A stretch of DNA of 64,000 nucleotides from Vreelandella stevensii S18214 (GCF_000275725.1 NZ_AJTS01000039.1:85821-149820), one strand, 5' to 3'. Counted from the first letter of the stretch, positions 54,390 to 63,760 are shown. Made by a program: numbers and translations. Notes: generated from the sequence alone by a model not told the origin.

Positions 54390-55563
54390 GGGCAATGCCT
54401 CTGGCTAACGTCACCTGCTGACCGGGCACGATACGGTGGCCCCCTTGGGTTATCAGCTGCATGCCCGGCAGCAGCGTACCACGCACGAAGGCGCGGTCGC
54501 CTTCGGTATGCAGCAGCTCGACGCTGGCGGTGGCGACGCGGTAACGCTCGTCTTCCAGCGGTTCGGCAATCAGTACGCTCCACAGGCCTCGGTCGCTGGC
54601 ACGCAAGGCCGACAGCGGCACCCAGTACCCTTCGGCAGGCTCGGCCAGGGTGTAGGTCAGCGTCGCCAAATCGCCGGGCACCACGTTCTCGGGGTTTGCC
54701 AGTGCCACGACCAGCGTTTGTGTCCGACTGTCGTTGTCCACCTGGGCCAGCCGGGCGCGCACGTCACCTGCGAAGGCTTGCCCGTGCACCGTTATCGTCA
54801 CCATATCCCCCGCCGCCAGGGTGCCCGCCAGCCGGGCGGGCAGGCCAATGTGCGCCTCTAGCTGGCGGGTATCGACGAGATCGAAGGCCGCCGTGCCGCT
54901 ACTGACCAGGCTGCCTACGTCCACCTGCCGAGCCACGATTTGCCCCGCAAACGGCGCCGTCAGCGTGCTGTCCGCCAGATCCGCCGACAGGCTCTCCTGT
55001 TCGGCGGCCAGAGCCGCCAGCCGCGCCTGCTGACTGAGACGCTCGGTTCTCGCCTGGTCCAGGGCCGTGCGGCTGGCGAAGTTGCTCTGATTCAACTGCG
55101 ACTCGCGCTCTTCCTGGCGCTGGGCCAGCGCCAGCGCGGCACGCGCCTCTTCGCTGCGCGCCGCCACTTCGGCCAGGCGGCTTTCCAGGCGGCGGGTGTC
55201 CAGGCGAGCCAGCACCTCGCCCTGTTCCACCCGATCACCGCGATCGACGCGGATGTCGATGACCCGCCCGGCAGGTTCGAAGGCCAGTGACACCGACTGG
55301 CGCGCCACTACTCGCCCGGTCAGCTTCACCTCGCGGCGCATTTCAGTGGCCAGCTGCAGGGGCTGGGTAGCCACCTGGAGCAAGGCGTTGTCGGCCCCTT
55401 GCTGGCGCAGCTGCTGGGCGCTGGTGTGTTGACTGGTGAGCACGACGACCACGGCGGCAGTGGCGCCCACGGTCAGCAGAGCCGCCAGCACGCTGCCCAA
55501 CCAATATCGCCTTGTTTTAGTGTGCCTGCCCAGGTGGTGCGTACCCAAGTTGTGCGTGCCCAT
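54376..55563 (-). CDS. RND periplasmic adaptor (membrane fusion protein)
   Basis: 395 residues. One N-terminal membrane anchor, then the split lipoyl domain (GRVIDIRVDRGDRVEQGEVL; LTAPFAGQIVARQVDVGSLV) around a coiled-coil hairpin, and beta-barrel and proximal domains. The N-terminus has an imperfect 15-base duplication coding GTHNLGTHHLG. The 3' end overlaps the permease gene by 14 bases. Confidence 0.9.
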   Translation of the reverse strand: MGTHNLGTHHLGRHTKTRRYWLGSVLAALLTVGATAAVVVVLTSQHTSAQQLRQQGADNALLQVATQPLQLATEMRREVKLTGRVVARQSVSLAFEPAGRVIDIRVDRGDRVEQGEVLARLDTRRLESRLAEVAARSEEARAALALAQRQEERESQLNQSNFASRTALDQARTERLSQQARLAALAAEQESLSADLADSTLTAPFAGQIVARQVDVGSLVSSGTAAFDLVDTRQLEAHIGLPARLAGTLAAGDMVTITVHGQAFAGDVRARLAQVDNDSRTQTLVVALANPENVVPGDLATLTYTLAEPAEGYWVPLSALRASDRGLWSVLIAEPLEDERYRVATASVELLHTEGDRAFVRGTLLPGMQLITQGGHRIVPGQQVTLARGIAHAAH

Positions 55564-55659
55564 GCTGGCCTCGACGGGTATATTATTGAACGTTGGCGTT
55601 CACTATAATATGTGTACGTTAACGTTCAATAATTATTTTTTACTTTTCTCAACCCATGG
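55564..55659. promoter_or_regulatory. Divergent promoter/operator of the RND operon
   Basis: TGAACG-TTGG-CGTTCA (55587-55602) is a perfect palindrome. A second site, ACGTTAACGT plus TCAA (55616-55629), shares the AACGTTCA half. TATAAT at 55604 and, on the minus strand, TTGAAC-16-TATAGT suggest overlapping promoters. The divergent TetR protein is the likely ligand-controlled repressor. Confidence 0.65.
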
Positions 55660-56322
55660 ATGAATGGCATGACCAGTGCTTCTCCCCCCTCTCCGGCTGG
55701 CCAGAAACGCAGCGCGGGCCGCCCCAAGGACCTGGCCAAACGCGATGCCATGCTGGATGCCGCCGCCTGCCTGTTTCTGCGCAACGGCCCGGATGCCGTC
55801 ACCATGGAAGCCGTGGCCAAGGAAGCCGGGGTCTCCAAAGTGACCGTATACGGGCACTTCGATACGAAAGAAGCACTGTTCGGCAGCGTCATTCGTCGGG
55901 AAACCGCGTCGATTCGCCAAGGGCTGGAGCAATTGCCGGACACCCATGATGGCGTGCGCCAGTCGTTGATTCAGGTGGGCATCAGCATGGTGCGGTTTCT
56001 GATGGAACCCCACGTGTTGGCCGTGGAGCGGGTCATGAGCAATCAGGGCGAGCAGCACCCCAGGCTGCTGCAGGCCTTTTTCGAAGCAGGCCCCTGGGCC
56101 ATGAGCCAATGGCTTCAGGAAAAGCTGGAGGGCCTGGCCAGCGCAGGGCACCTTTCGCTGCCAGCCCCCGCCCAGGCCGCCGACCAGCTATGCAGCATGT
56201 GGCAGGGTATGCTGATCAAGGAGGTCCGCATGAGGGTTCGCCTGCCGCCCTCGGAGGACGAACTGAAGCGGCAGATCACCGGGGCAGTGGACGTGTTTCT
56301 GGCCGCCTATGGCAAGCGGTGA
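55660..56322 (+). CDS. TetR-family repressor of the RND operon
   Basis: 220 residues (an ATG three codons later is also possible). The HTH is VTMEAVAKEAGVSKVTVYGH, preceded by a GRPKDLAKRDAMLDAAACLF helix. The C-terminal domain resembles the AcrR/TetR_C type with many hydrophobic ligand-pocket residues. Its divergence across two palindromes points to control of efflux. Confidence 0.85.
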   Translation: MNGMTSASPPSPAGQKRSAGRPKDLAKRDAMLDAAACLFLRNGPDAVTMEAVAKEAGVSKVTVYGHFDTKEALFGSVIRRETASIRQGLEQLPDTHDGVRQSLIQVGISMVRFLMEPHVLAVERVMSNQGEQHPRLLQAFFEAGPWAMSQWLQEKLEGLASAGHLSLPAPAQAADQLCSMWQGMLIKEVRMRVRLPPSEDELKRQITGAVDVFLAAYGKR

Positions 56323-56349
56323 GACTGGCCATAGGCGGCATTAGGTAGG

Positions 56350-57222
56350 TCAGCGCTGCTCCAGCACGCCGATGACTTCAGGAATCGACAGCTGCTGGTC
56401 CGGCACCGAGCGGTACAGCGCATGCACGGCGCCAGCCATGTCGCCAGTCACGCCCAGCTCGTGGGTCATGGTGTGGTAGTAGCCCAGGTCCTTGCTGGCG
56501 TTGGCGACTGAAAACCGAAAGCCGGAGGGGTCGTCGTGGGCGATGTAGGGGCGCAGGCGCTCCAGCACCACGCCGCCACCGCCGCCCGCGCCCAGCACCT
56601 CCAGCAGGGCATCGGCGCTGATGCCTGCCTTGCGCGATGCTGCCGTGGCTTCCGCCAGCACCGCCGAGAAGCCCAGCGAGACGAAGTTGTGCAGCAGCTT
56701 CAGCGTGTGGCCCGCCCCGACGTCACCGGCATGGGCGATGTTTTCGGCGAAGGCTGCCAGCAACGGCCGCAGCTCCTCGAACAGCGGCGTGGGCGCGCCG
56801 ACAATCAGGTTGAGACGCCCTTCGGCCGCCTCCTTGGGTGTGCGCGTCATGGCGGCGTCCATGAAACGCCCGCCTGCCGCCGCGACACGGGCCGCCACCT
56901 GGGCCGTCGAGCTGGGCAAGGCGGTGGAGCAGTCCACCACCACGCTGCCGGGACGCAGCCCGTCCAGCACTCCGTCGGGGTCGAACAGGACGGCCTCCAC
57001 CTGCGGTGAGCCGGTCACGCACAGAATGACGATATCGGCCTGCTGGGCAACCTCGCGCCCACTGGCCAGCGGCACGGCCCCTGCCGCCACCAAGTCCTCC
57101 ACGGGCTGGTTGCCCGCGTGCTCCAGAAAACACAGCGAATGCCCCGCGCGCAGCAAGCTGCTGGCAATGCCGTGGCCCATCAAGCCAACGCCGACAAGCC
57201 CTACCCGATAAACGGTCGTCAT
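56350..57222 (-). CDS. 3-Hydroxyisobutyrate/beta-hydroxyacid dehydrogenase family oxidoreductase
   Basis: 290 residues from the ATG at 57222 with GGAG. The Rossmann motif GLVGVGLMGHGIASSLLRAG is canonical, and the catalytic Lys is in GHTLKLLHNFVSLG. The usual substrate loop DAPVSGG is replaced by DAAMTRTPKEAAEGRLNLIV, so the acid bound may be unusual. L-threonate dehydrogenase (LtnD) belongs to this family and would suit the operon, but the loop makes this uncertain. Last gene of the operon. Confidence 0.8.
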   Translation of the reverse strand: MTTVYRVGLVGVGLMGHGIASSLLRAGHSLCFLEHAGNQPVEDLVAAGAVPLASGREVAQQADIVILCVTGSPQVEAVLFDPDGVLDGLRPGSVVVDCSTALPSSTAQVAARVAAAGGRFMDAAMTRTPKEAAEGRLNLIVGAPTPLFEELRPLLAAFAENIAHAGDVGAGHTLKLLHNFVSLGFSAVLAEATAASRKAGISADALLEVLGAGGGGGVVLERLRPYIAHDDPSGFRFSVANASKDLGYYHTMTHELGVTGDMAGAVHALYRSVPDQQLSIPEVIGVLEQR

Positions 57223-57245
57223 GGTGCTCTCCAGGTTGATAGCGC

Positions 57246-58703
57246 TCAATGTTTGATGGCCACGGTCTTGATGCGAGTATAGCTGCGCAGCCCTTCGAAG
57301 CCTTTTTCACGCCCGTGGCCCGAGCGCCCGACCCCGCCAAACGGCAGCTCGACACCGCCTGCCGCGCCGTAGTTGTTGATGAAGACCTGGCCGCTGCGAA
57401 TGCCCTTGGCCAGGCGCAGCTGACGCCCTCCGTCACGGGTCCAGACCCCGGCACACAGGCCAAAGTCGGTGGCGTTGGCCAGCGCCAGGGCCTGCGCCTC
57501 GTCATCGAACACCTGTATCACCAGCACCGGCCCAAACAGCTCTTCACGCAGTACGTCGTGGCCCTCTGGAATGTTCGTCAGCACCCGTGGCAGCACAAAG
57601 TGCCCGCCGGCAGGCGCGCTCGGCGCCAACTGCCCCTGCCCCGCCACCTGGATGCCATCGGCTTCGGCGGCGGCCAGGCGGGCTTCCAGCTTGAGCTTTT
57701 GGCGCTCGTTGATCAGCGGGCCGCAGTCGGCATCGGCTTCCCCCGCATCGCAGCGCAGCTCGGCAAAACGTTGGGCAAGGGCCGTAACGACCGTATCGGC
57801 GATCTCCCGCTGCACCAGCAGTCGGCTACCCGCCGAGCACGTCTGTCCGGCATTCTGCACGATGCCCCGCACCACGGCGGGCAGCGCGGCTTCCAGGTCG
57901 GCATCGGCAAACACCAGCTGCGGCGACTTGCCACCCAGCTCCAGAGTAATCGGGACATGGTGCTGGGCGGCGAACTGCGCCACGCGGGTACCGGTTTCAG
58001 GCGATCCGGTAAACGAGAGGTGGTCGATCCAGGGGTGCGAAGCCAGCGCAGCACCCGCTTCCACGCCCAACCCCGGCACCACGTTCAGGGCGCCTTCGGG
58101 CAGCCCATGGTTCACCGCGAGCGCCGCCAGGCGCATGACGCTCAGGCAGGCATCTTCGGCAGGTTTGAGCACCACCGTGTTGCCCGCCGCCAGCGCTGCT
58201 GCGACACAGCGCCCAAAGATCTGGGACGGGTAGTTCCAGGGGATGATCTGGGCGCAGACACCGTAGGGCTCGCGCAGCGTCATCACGGCAAAGTCCGTCT
58301 CAAAGGGGATCGTCTCACCGTGCAGCTTGTCGGCGGCACCGCCATAAAAGCGGAAATAGCGGGCACAGGCGGCAATGTCTCCCTTGGCCTGCGTCATGGG
58401 CTTGCCGGTATCCGCGCACTCCAGCGCCGCCAGCTGCTCATGCTGTGATTCGATCACGTCGGCAAAGCGCAGCAGCCACTCACCGCGCTGGCGCGCTGAC
58501 CAGCGCGCCCACTCCCCGAGCTGCCCAGCGAAGGCCTTGCGGGCCGCCTGCACGGCGGCATCTACCTCTTCGGCTTGGCACCGCGCGATGCGGGTCAACG
58601 GTTCGCCCGTGGCGGGGGCGTCTACCTGGAGGGTCTGCGCGGTATCGACCCACTCTCCTCCAATCAGCGCCTGCTGCGACAGCAGGCCGATGGTATGCGA
58701 CAT
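57246..58703 (-). CDS. NAD(P)-dependent aldehyde dehydrogenase
   Basis: 485 residues. IIPWNYPSQIFGRCVAAALA, FTGSPETGTRVAQ, LELGGKSPQLVFADADLEAA and the catalytic Cys289 in AGQTCSAGSRLLVQ are present. Closest in style to betaine-aldehyde/gamma-aminobutyraldehyde-type ALDHs. In this operon it might oxidise a C2-C4 hydroxyaldehyde. 23 bases separate its stop from the next gene. Confidence 0.88.
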   Translation of the reverse strand: MSHTIGLLSQQALIGGEWVDTAQTLQVDAPATGEPLTRIARCQAEEVDAAVQAARKAFAGQLGEWARWSARQRGEWLLRFADVIESQHEQLAALECADTGKPMTQAKGDIAACARYFRFYGGAADKLHGETIPFETDFAVMTLREPYGVCAQIIPWNYPSQIFGRCVAAALAAGNTVVLKPAEDACLSVMRLAALAVNHGLPEGALNVVPGLGVEAGAALASHPWIDHLSFTGSPETGTRVAQFAAQHHVPITLELGGKSPQLVFADADLEAALPAVVRGIVQNAGQTCSAGSRLLVQREIADTVVTALAQRFAELRCDAGEADADCGPLINERQKLKLEARLAAAEADGIQVAGQGQLAPSAPAGGHFVLPRVLTNIPEGHDVLREELFGPVLVIQVFDDEAQALALANATDFGLCAGVWTRDGGRQLRLAKGIRSGQVFINNYGAAGGVELPFGGVGRSGHGREKGFEGLRSYTRIKTVAIKH

Positions 58704-58766
58704 CAGGAGCTCCTTTTATTGTCATTGTGGTCATTACGGTTAACACAGACGGCTCTTTGATCCCGA

Positions 58767-58833
58767 ACGTTTTTTAACCCCGCACGTTTTTAACCCCATA
58801 GGTCTTTTAACCTCACAGGTCCTTTAACCATAG
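58767..58833. repeat. ~17-bp degenerate tandem repeat starting at the dctM stop
   Basis: Four units of 16-17 bases built on (A)CG/GGT..TTTTAACCCC. Minus-strand units all contain GGTTAAA, so the dctM stop context is repeated three more times beyond the gene. A fifth, weaker unit may lie at 58749-58766. Confidence 0.8.
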
Positions 58834-60101
58834 AAGAGATTGACCAGTCCCATGGAAATCCATGGCATGTAGGTAATCGCCATCAGACATGCCAGCACCA
58901 CCAGCACGAAACGCACTAGCCACGGCAGCATCTGATCGATGGAGATTTTGGCCACGGCGCAGGCGGCAAACAGGTTGACGCCCAACGGCGGGGTGATCAT
59001 GCCCAGCGCCAGGTTGACCACCATGACCAGGCCAAAGTGCACGGGGTGGATGCCAAACTGCATGGCGATGGGGGTCAGGATGGGCGCCAGCACCAGGATG
59101 GCCGCCGAGGTTTCGATGAACATGCCGACGATCAGCAGCAGCGCGTTGACCACCAGCAAGAACATCATCGGGCTTTCAATGGTGTTGGTCACCAGCGTGG
59201 CAATGTGGGCGGGCAACCCGGTACGGCTCAATAAAAAGCTGAAAAGCGCGGCAGCGGCAATGATCAACATGACGGCCGCCGTGGAAATCACGCTTTGGCG
59301 CAGGATAGGCCCCATATCCGCCAGCGTTAATTCACGGTAGTAGAACGCCCCCACGATGAGGGCGAAAAACACTGCCACCGCCGAGGCTTCCGTGGGCGTA
59401 AACACCCCGCCGTAGATACCGCCAATCACGACCACCGGCATCAGCAGCGCCACCCAGGCACGCTTCAGCGACGTCATGAAGCCCGTGCTGTCCTTGTAAT
59501 CGTCCTTGCCGTAGCCACGCACTTTGCAGAACAGGTAGAGGAAGATGATCAGCGCACAGCCAATCAGCAGGCCTGGCCCAATCCCCGCCAGGAACAGCTG
59601 TCCGATGGAGGTATCGGTACTCACGCCGTACAGAATCAGCGGAATGGAAGGGGGAATCAGCACGCCCAGCTCCGCCGATGACGCTTGAATGGAAGCGGCC
59701 AGCGGTTTGGGATAGCCATGCTTGACCATCGCCGGAATCAGGATGGCCCCAATGGCAAAAGTAGTGGCCACGCTGGAGCCCGACACCGCTGCAAACATCA
59801 TGCAGGTCAGTACGCAGGACATGGCCAGACCGCCTTGCACCCGCCCGACGATGGATTTGGCCAGGTCCACCAGCCGCTGGGAAATGCCCCCGGCGGCCAT
59901 CAAGTTACCCGCCAGGATAAAAAACGGAATCGCCATCAGCGGGAATTTGTCGATCCCGATGAACATCTGCTGTGGCACCAGCAACAGCGGCAGCCGGGTG
60001 AAGAATTCGATGCCGATGATCGAGGCCAGCACGATGGAGATCGCAATGGGCACGCCGAAGGTGAAGAGAATAAGCAGCGACAGGCCAATCACCATGTTCA
60101 T
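58824..60101 (-). CDS. dctM: TRAP transporter large membrane subunit
   Basis: 425 residues, about twelve membrane segments of the DctM family. FILAGNLMAAGGISQRLVDL, SSAELGVLIPPSIPLILYGV and ATPPLG-like MITPPLGVNLFAACAVAK are typical. It uses the sodium gradient to move the acid delivered by DctP. It overlaps dctQ by four bases (ATGA). Confidence 0.94.
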   Translation of the reverse strand: MNMVIGLSLLILFTFGVPIAISIVLASIIGIEFFTRLPLLLVPQQMFIGIDKFPLMAIPFFILAGNLMAAGGISQRLVDLAKSIVGRVQGGLAMSCVLTCMMFAAVSGSSVATTFAIGAILIPAMVKHGYPKPLAASIQASSAELGVLIPPSIPLILYGVSTDTSIGQLFLAGIGPGLLIGCALIIFLYLFCKVRGYGKDDYKDSTGFMTSLKRAWVALLMPVVVIGGIYGGVFTPTEASAVAVFFALIVGAFYYRELTLADMGPILRQSVISTAAVMLIIAAAALFSFLLSRTGLPAHIATLVTNTIESPMMFLLVVNALLLIVGMFIETSAAILVLAPILTPIAMQFGIHPVHFGLVMVVNLALGMITPPLGVNLFAACAVAKISIDQMLPWLVRFVLVVLACLMAITYMPWISMGLVNLFYG

Positions 60102-60676
60102 AGGGGCGCCCCTTTGTTGGTCTGTTCAGCGCTGGGCTGCTCGACCTGCTGCAGCATGGCCTCTTCGGGCAACACCTCACTGTTTTCCGGCCCCACGGGC
60201 TCACGTCCACTGAGCTGCGCGGCCAGCCTGGCGATTACCGACACGATGGCAAAAGCGGCGCCGGTCGGGATGGCCGCGTAGGCCCAGGACATGGAGATAT
60301 TCATGCCCGACATCACCTGGTTACTGACCCGCAGGGTCATGAGGATGCCGTAATAGCACATCACCCCCAGCACCAGCAGGCAGCAGGCGACAATGGCCAC
60401 TTCGAGCAACAGCAGCCCTCGGCGCGGCAGCCATTTATAGATCACTTCTACCGCCATCATGTAGCCGCCTCTGAAGGTGGCCGCTGCGGCCATGAACACG
60501 CACCAGATCATGGAGGCGCGGGACGCCACTTCCGTCCAGGTGGAAGGCGCATTGAACACGAACCGGGTCAACACCTGATAGAAGCTCAGCGTGACCGAGA
60601 TCACCAGCATCAGCACCGCCACCATCAGGGCCAGCCGGGTTAACTGATGCTCGATACGGAGCAAGACCGATAGCAT
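60098..60676 (-). CDS. dctQ: TRAP transporter small membrane subunit
   Basis: 192 residues with four membrane segments and a charged C-terminal tail. The FYQVLTRFVFNAPSTWTEVA block with conserved RFVF and WTEE-like residues is the DctQ hallmark. It partners DctM. Confidence 0.9.
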   Translation of the reverse strand: MLSVLLRIEHQLTRLALMVAVLMLVISVTLSFYQVLTRFVFNAPSTWTEVASRASMIWCVFMAAAATFRGGYMMAVEVIYKWLPRRGLLLLEVAIVACCLLVLGVMCYYGILMTLRVSNQVMSGMNISMSWAYAAIPTGAAFAIVSVIARLAAQLSGREPVGPENSEVLPEEAMLQQVEQPSAEQTNKGAPL

Positions 60677-60697
60677 AAAGGATCACCCTGCTTGAAT

Positions 60698-60720
60698 GGC
60701 CTCTGGCACTGCCAGAGGCC
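60698..60720. other. Hairpin between dctP and dctQ
   Basis: GGCCTCTGGCA/TGCCAGAGGCC is a perfect 11-bp palindrome around one base. Such stems after the binding-protein gene often protect its mRNA so that more DctP than membrane protein is made. No U-run. Confidence 0.7.
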
Positions 60721-60722
60721 GA

Positions 60723-60787
60723 CGTTGAGAAAGTGCGTCAAGAAAGCTCGTCAAGACAGTTCGTCGAGAAAGCGCGTAAAGACAGTA
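60723..60787. repeat. 13-bp degenerate tandem repeat (5 units) just after the dctP stop
   Basis: Units CGTTGAGAAAGTG, CGTCAAGAAAGCT, CGTCAAGACAGTT, CGTCGAGAAAGCG and CGTAAAGACAGTA run head to tail up to the stop codon at 60789-60791. Confidence 0.85.
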
Positions 60788-60788
60788 C

Positions 60789-61787
60789 TCAGCAGCTGCC
60801 CGCTTTCTCACGAATGCGTTCGAGCATCTCGCTGCCGTACTGCGACGTGAAGATCTCGTAGGCGGGCTCTACGGCCGCCTGGAAGGGGGCCGGGTCGATA
60901 TCGGTTTTCACCTGCATTCCGTTGGACTCCAGCAACGCCACCCCTTCACGCTCCAGGCGCGAGACCTCTTCACGGGTGGCGTCCACCGATGCCGCTGCCG
61001 CCTGCATGAACCAGTCGCGCTCTTCATCGCTCAAGCCATCCAGCAGGATCGGCGACCCCAGCACGATGGCCGGGGAGTAGACGTGTCCGGTCAGGGAGAG
61101 GTAGTCCTGCACTTCCCAGAAATTGGTGGCCACGATGACGGTGATCGGGTTCTCCTGGCCGTCGACGGTGCCCTGCTGCAGCGCCGTGAAGAGTTCAGGG
61201 AAGGCCATGGGAGTGGGCCGTGCGCCCAACTGCCGGAAGGCTTCCTGGTGCACCGCGTTTTCCATGGTGCGTACCCGCAAGCCACTGGCATCCTCGGGGC
61301 TGGCGACTTCACGCTGGCTATTGGTGAGATGGCGGAAACCGTTCTCCGACCAGGCCATGCCCACCAGGTCATGGTCGCTCATCTTCTCGAGCAACTCGTC
61401 ACCGATCTCGCTATCCAGCACGCAGCGTGCCTGGTCGTAGTTTTCGAACAGGAACGGCAGATCCAGCACGTAGGTTTCGGGTACGAAGTTACCCAGTGGG
61501 CCGCTGGAGGTGATCACCACATCCACGGTGCCGATCTGCAGGCCTTCGATCATTTCACGCTCACCGCCGAGAGAGCCGGAGGCGTGTTCGGTGACGGTAA
61601 AAGCACCGTCGGATAAACGTTCGAGTGTCTCCTTGAACGCCTTGGCGCCCACCGAGTAGTGGGAGGTAGAAGAGAGCGTATGCCCCAGGCTGATATCGGT
61701 GGCGGCCTGGGCGTGCAGGGCGAGGCTGACGGTGGCCACGGCACTCATGGCGGTCACGAGAGCATGTCGGGTGAAGCGCTTGGTCAT
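60789..61787 (-). CDS. dctP: TRAP transporter periplasmic binding protein
   Basis: 332 residues from the ATG at 61787 (GAGGGAT upstream). Signal peptide ends near ALHAQAA (28-29). DctP fold: SLGHTLSSTSHYSVGAKAFK, GLQIGTVDVVITSSGPLGNF, and the carboxylate-binding Arg in ASGLRVRTMENAVHQEAFRQ. Next to erythronate genes, a four-carbon sugar acid is the likely ligand. Confidence 0.93.
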   Translation of the reverse strand: MTKRFTRHALVTAMSAVATVSLALHAQAATDISLGHTLSSTSHYSVGAKAFKETLERLSDGAFTVTEHASGSLGGEREMIEGLQIGTVDVVITSSGPLGNFVPETYVLDLPFLFENYDQARCVLDSEIGDELLEKMSDHDLVGMAWSENGFRHLTNSQREVASPEDASGLRVRTMENAVHQEAFRQLGARPTPMAFPELFTALQQGTVDGQENPITVIVATNFWEVQDYLSLTGHVYSPAIVLGSPILLDGLSDEERDWFMQAAAASVDATREEVSRLEREGVALLESNGMQVKTDIDPAPFQAAVEPAYEIFTSQYGSEMLERIREKAGSC

Positions 61788-61889
61788 GATGTATCCCTCT
61801 TGGTGTTGTTGTGAGGGTGGGTGTTTCAAGAAGGCGCAGGGCCTTCCTATGGGTTACCTGCCTGCCAGGCAGATGGAAAAGCAGCCACA

Positions 61890-62864
61890 TCAGGCGCGTT
61901 CATGGTGCTGCTCGGCCATGAAGCGTTCGATGATCTGAGTGAAGTCGTCGTCACCGACAAAACCGAGCTGGCGCGCCTTGGCGGTTTCGAAGCGTGCGGG
62001 CCAACTGGCCACAATCGCTTCGATGCGCGGATCGGGCGCATGCTGAACGAGCGAGAGCGCGTCTTCGCCTGCGGCGCTGCGCAGGGCATCGAGCATCTCG
62101 GCCACGCTCACCGTGATGCCGGGCAGCATGAAGGCACGGAACGGTGCCAGCGCCGTGCTGGGCACCTGGGCGCCATGCACCAGCGCGTCGACCACCTTGC
62201 CCGGCGACATCACGAACATCTCAAGGGTGGTGGGCACCGGGCAAATGGCCGTTTCGCCATTGAGCGGCTCCCGCAAGATGCTGGAGGCAAAGCTGGAGGC
62301 TGCCGCATTGGGGCGGCCAGGGCGGATCACGATGGTGGGCAGGCGCAGCACCAGACCATCGATCTCGCCACGACGGCTGTAATCATTGATGAGCAGCTCG
62401 CACATGGCCTTTTGGGCACCATAGGAGTTCTGCGGGTGCAGCGCGGTCATGTCATCGAGCACCTCCGGCAGCGCACCGCCGTAGGCCGCCACGGAGCTGG
62501 CCATGATCAAGCGCGTTGCGTGCAGGCCGCGCAGGCGGCAGCCTTCCAGCAAGGCACGGGTGGCATCGAAGTTGACCCGCATGCCCAGCTCCAGATCGGC
62601 TTCGGCGGCGGAGCTCACCACGGCCGCCAGGTGGTAGATCACGTCAGGGCGCTGATCCAGCACGTCGTCGAGGGCCTGGGGCTGGGTAATGTCCACGGCA
62701 CGCGAGGACACGGTGATGCTACCTGCGTCGGGCGCGGGGGCTTCCACTTGATCGATCAGCGTGAGCTGGGTGATCGGCTGCTGGCGAAGCTCGCCCCGCT
62801 GGATCAGTTGATGGGCAAGACGCTGACCTAGAAAACCCGCTGCGCCGGTGATGGCAATATGCAT
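61890..62864 (-). CDS. denD: D-erythronate dehydrogenase (SDR/epimerase family)
   Basis: 324 residues. NAD-binding GAAGFLG (7-13), catalytic Tyr148 and Lys152 in NSYGAQKAM. The long middle with LRLPTIVIRPGRPNAAASSF is the DenD type, which oxidises D-erythronate at C2 to the 2-oxo acid. otnI lies just upstream and the TRAP genes downstream, matching known erythronate clusters. Confidence 0.88.
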   Translation of the reverse strand: MHIAITGAAGFLGQRLAHQLIQRGELRQQPITQLTLIDQVEAPAPDAGSITVSSRAVDITQPQALDDVLDQRPDVIYHLAAVVSSAAEADLELGMRVNFDATRALLEGCRLRGLHATRLIMASSVAAYGGALPEVLDDMTALHPQNSYGAQKAMCELLINDYSRRGEIDGLVLRLPTIVIRPGRPNAAASSFASSILREPLNGETAICPVPTTLEMFVMSPGKVVDALVHGAQVPSTALAPFRAFMLPGITVSVAEMLDALRSAAGEDALSLVQHAPDPRIEAIVASWPARFETAKARQLGFVGDDDFTQIIERFMAEQHHERA

Positions 62865-62910
62865 GATGTGATTCCTGATATGGCGTTGTTATTGTTGGCG
62901 TTCGAAGAGC

Positions 62911-63708
62911 TCAGCGTGGGGTCAACCCCCAGGGTGCTCCCCACCACAACCCCGCTCGGGTGGCCGCCTGGGGGCGGTATTCACAGCCAACCCAGCCGCG
63001 ATACCCCAGCGCGCTCAAGCGTTCGAAAATGGCGGGGTAGTGCACCTCGCCCACATTGGGCTCGTGACGATCAGGCACCCCGGCAATCTGGACATGGCCA
63101 ATGGCGCTGAACTGGCGTTCGAGATGGCGAATCAGGTCGCCTTCCATGATTTGGCAGTGGTAAAGGTCGAACTGCAGCTTGAGATTCGGGGCACCGACCT
63201 CTTCCAGTACCGCCATGGCCTGGGCCTGGCGAGAGAGAAAAAAGCCCGGCATGTCACGCGTATTGATCGGTTCGATGAGAATGTCGCGGCCCACTTTGGC
63301 CGCCTCGTTCGCCGCAAAACGCAGATTGCGGATATAAGTGGCGTGGTGCTCTGCCTGGGTCGCGGCATCGGCATTGTCCGGTAACAGCCCCGCCATGGCA
63401 TGAACCCGCGGGCAGCCGAGCGCCTCGGCGTAGCTCAGCGCCGCCGTGACCGAATCGCGAAACTCGGCTTCCCGGCCCGGCAGGCTGGCCAGGCCGCGCT
63501 CACCGGCGTCCCAATCGCCTGGCGGCATATTGAACAGCACCTGCTCCAACTGGGCATCCTTGAGCGCGTGCTGCACATCACGCGCGGCAAACGCATAGGG
63601 GAATAGATACTCCACCCCTTTGAAACCCGACTCGGCGGCAGCAGCAAAGCGGTCGAGAAAGGCGTGTTCGTTGAACAGCATGCTGAGGTTGGCGGCTAAT
63701 CGAATCAT
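62911..63708 (-). CDS. otnI: 2-Oxo-tetronate isomerase
   Basis: 265 residues, hydroxypyruvate isomerase-like TIM barrel. [40 protein letters not shown] with catalytic Glu, and [15 protein letters not shown] hold the metal ligands. It interconverts 2-oxo- and 3-oxo-tetronate. AAGAG precedes the ATG. Confidence 0.88.
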   Translation of the reverse strand: MIRLAANLSMLFNEHAFLDRFAAAAESGFKGVEYLFPYAFAARDVQHALKDAQLEQVLFNMPPGDWDAGERGLASLPGREAEFRDSVTAALSYAEALGCPRVHAMAGLLPDNADAATQAEHHATYIRNLRFAANEAAKVGRDILIEPINTRDMPGFFLSRQAQAMAVLEEVGAPNLKLQFDLYHCQIMEGDLIRHLERQFSAIGHVQIAGVPDRHEPNVGEVHYPAIFERLSALGYRGWVGCEYRPQAATRAGLWWGAPWGLTPR

Positions 63709-63760
63709 GGCGTGCTCTTGTTGTTATCCAGTACCTGGTGAAAGGGGTTCAAGTGCGTCA

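Noticed and set aside
52725-54905. 726-codon plus-strand open frame opposite the RND genes
   Set aside because: Composition and lack of motifs show it is the reverse reading of the RND permease and adaptor.
60723-60787. CRISPR-like array
   Set aside because: Units are contiguous 13-mers without spacers and there are no cas genes; it is a plain tandem repeat. The same applies to 13004, 19872 and 58767.
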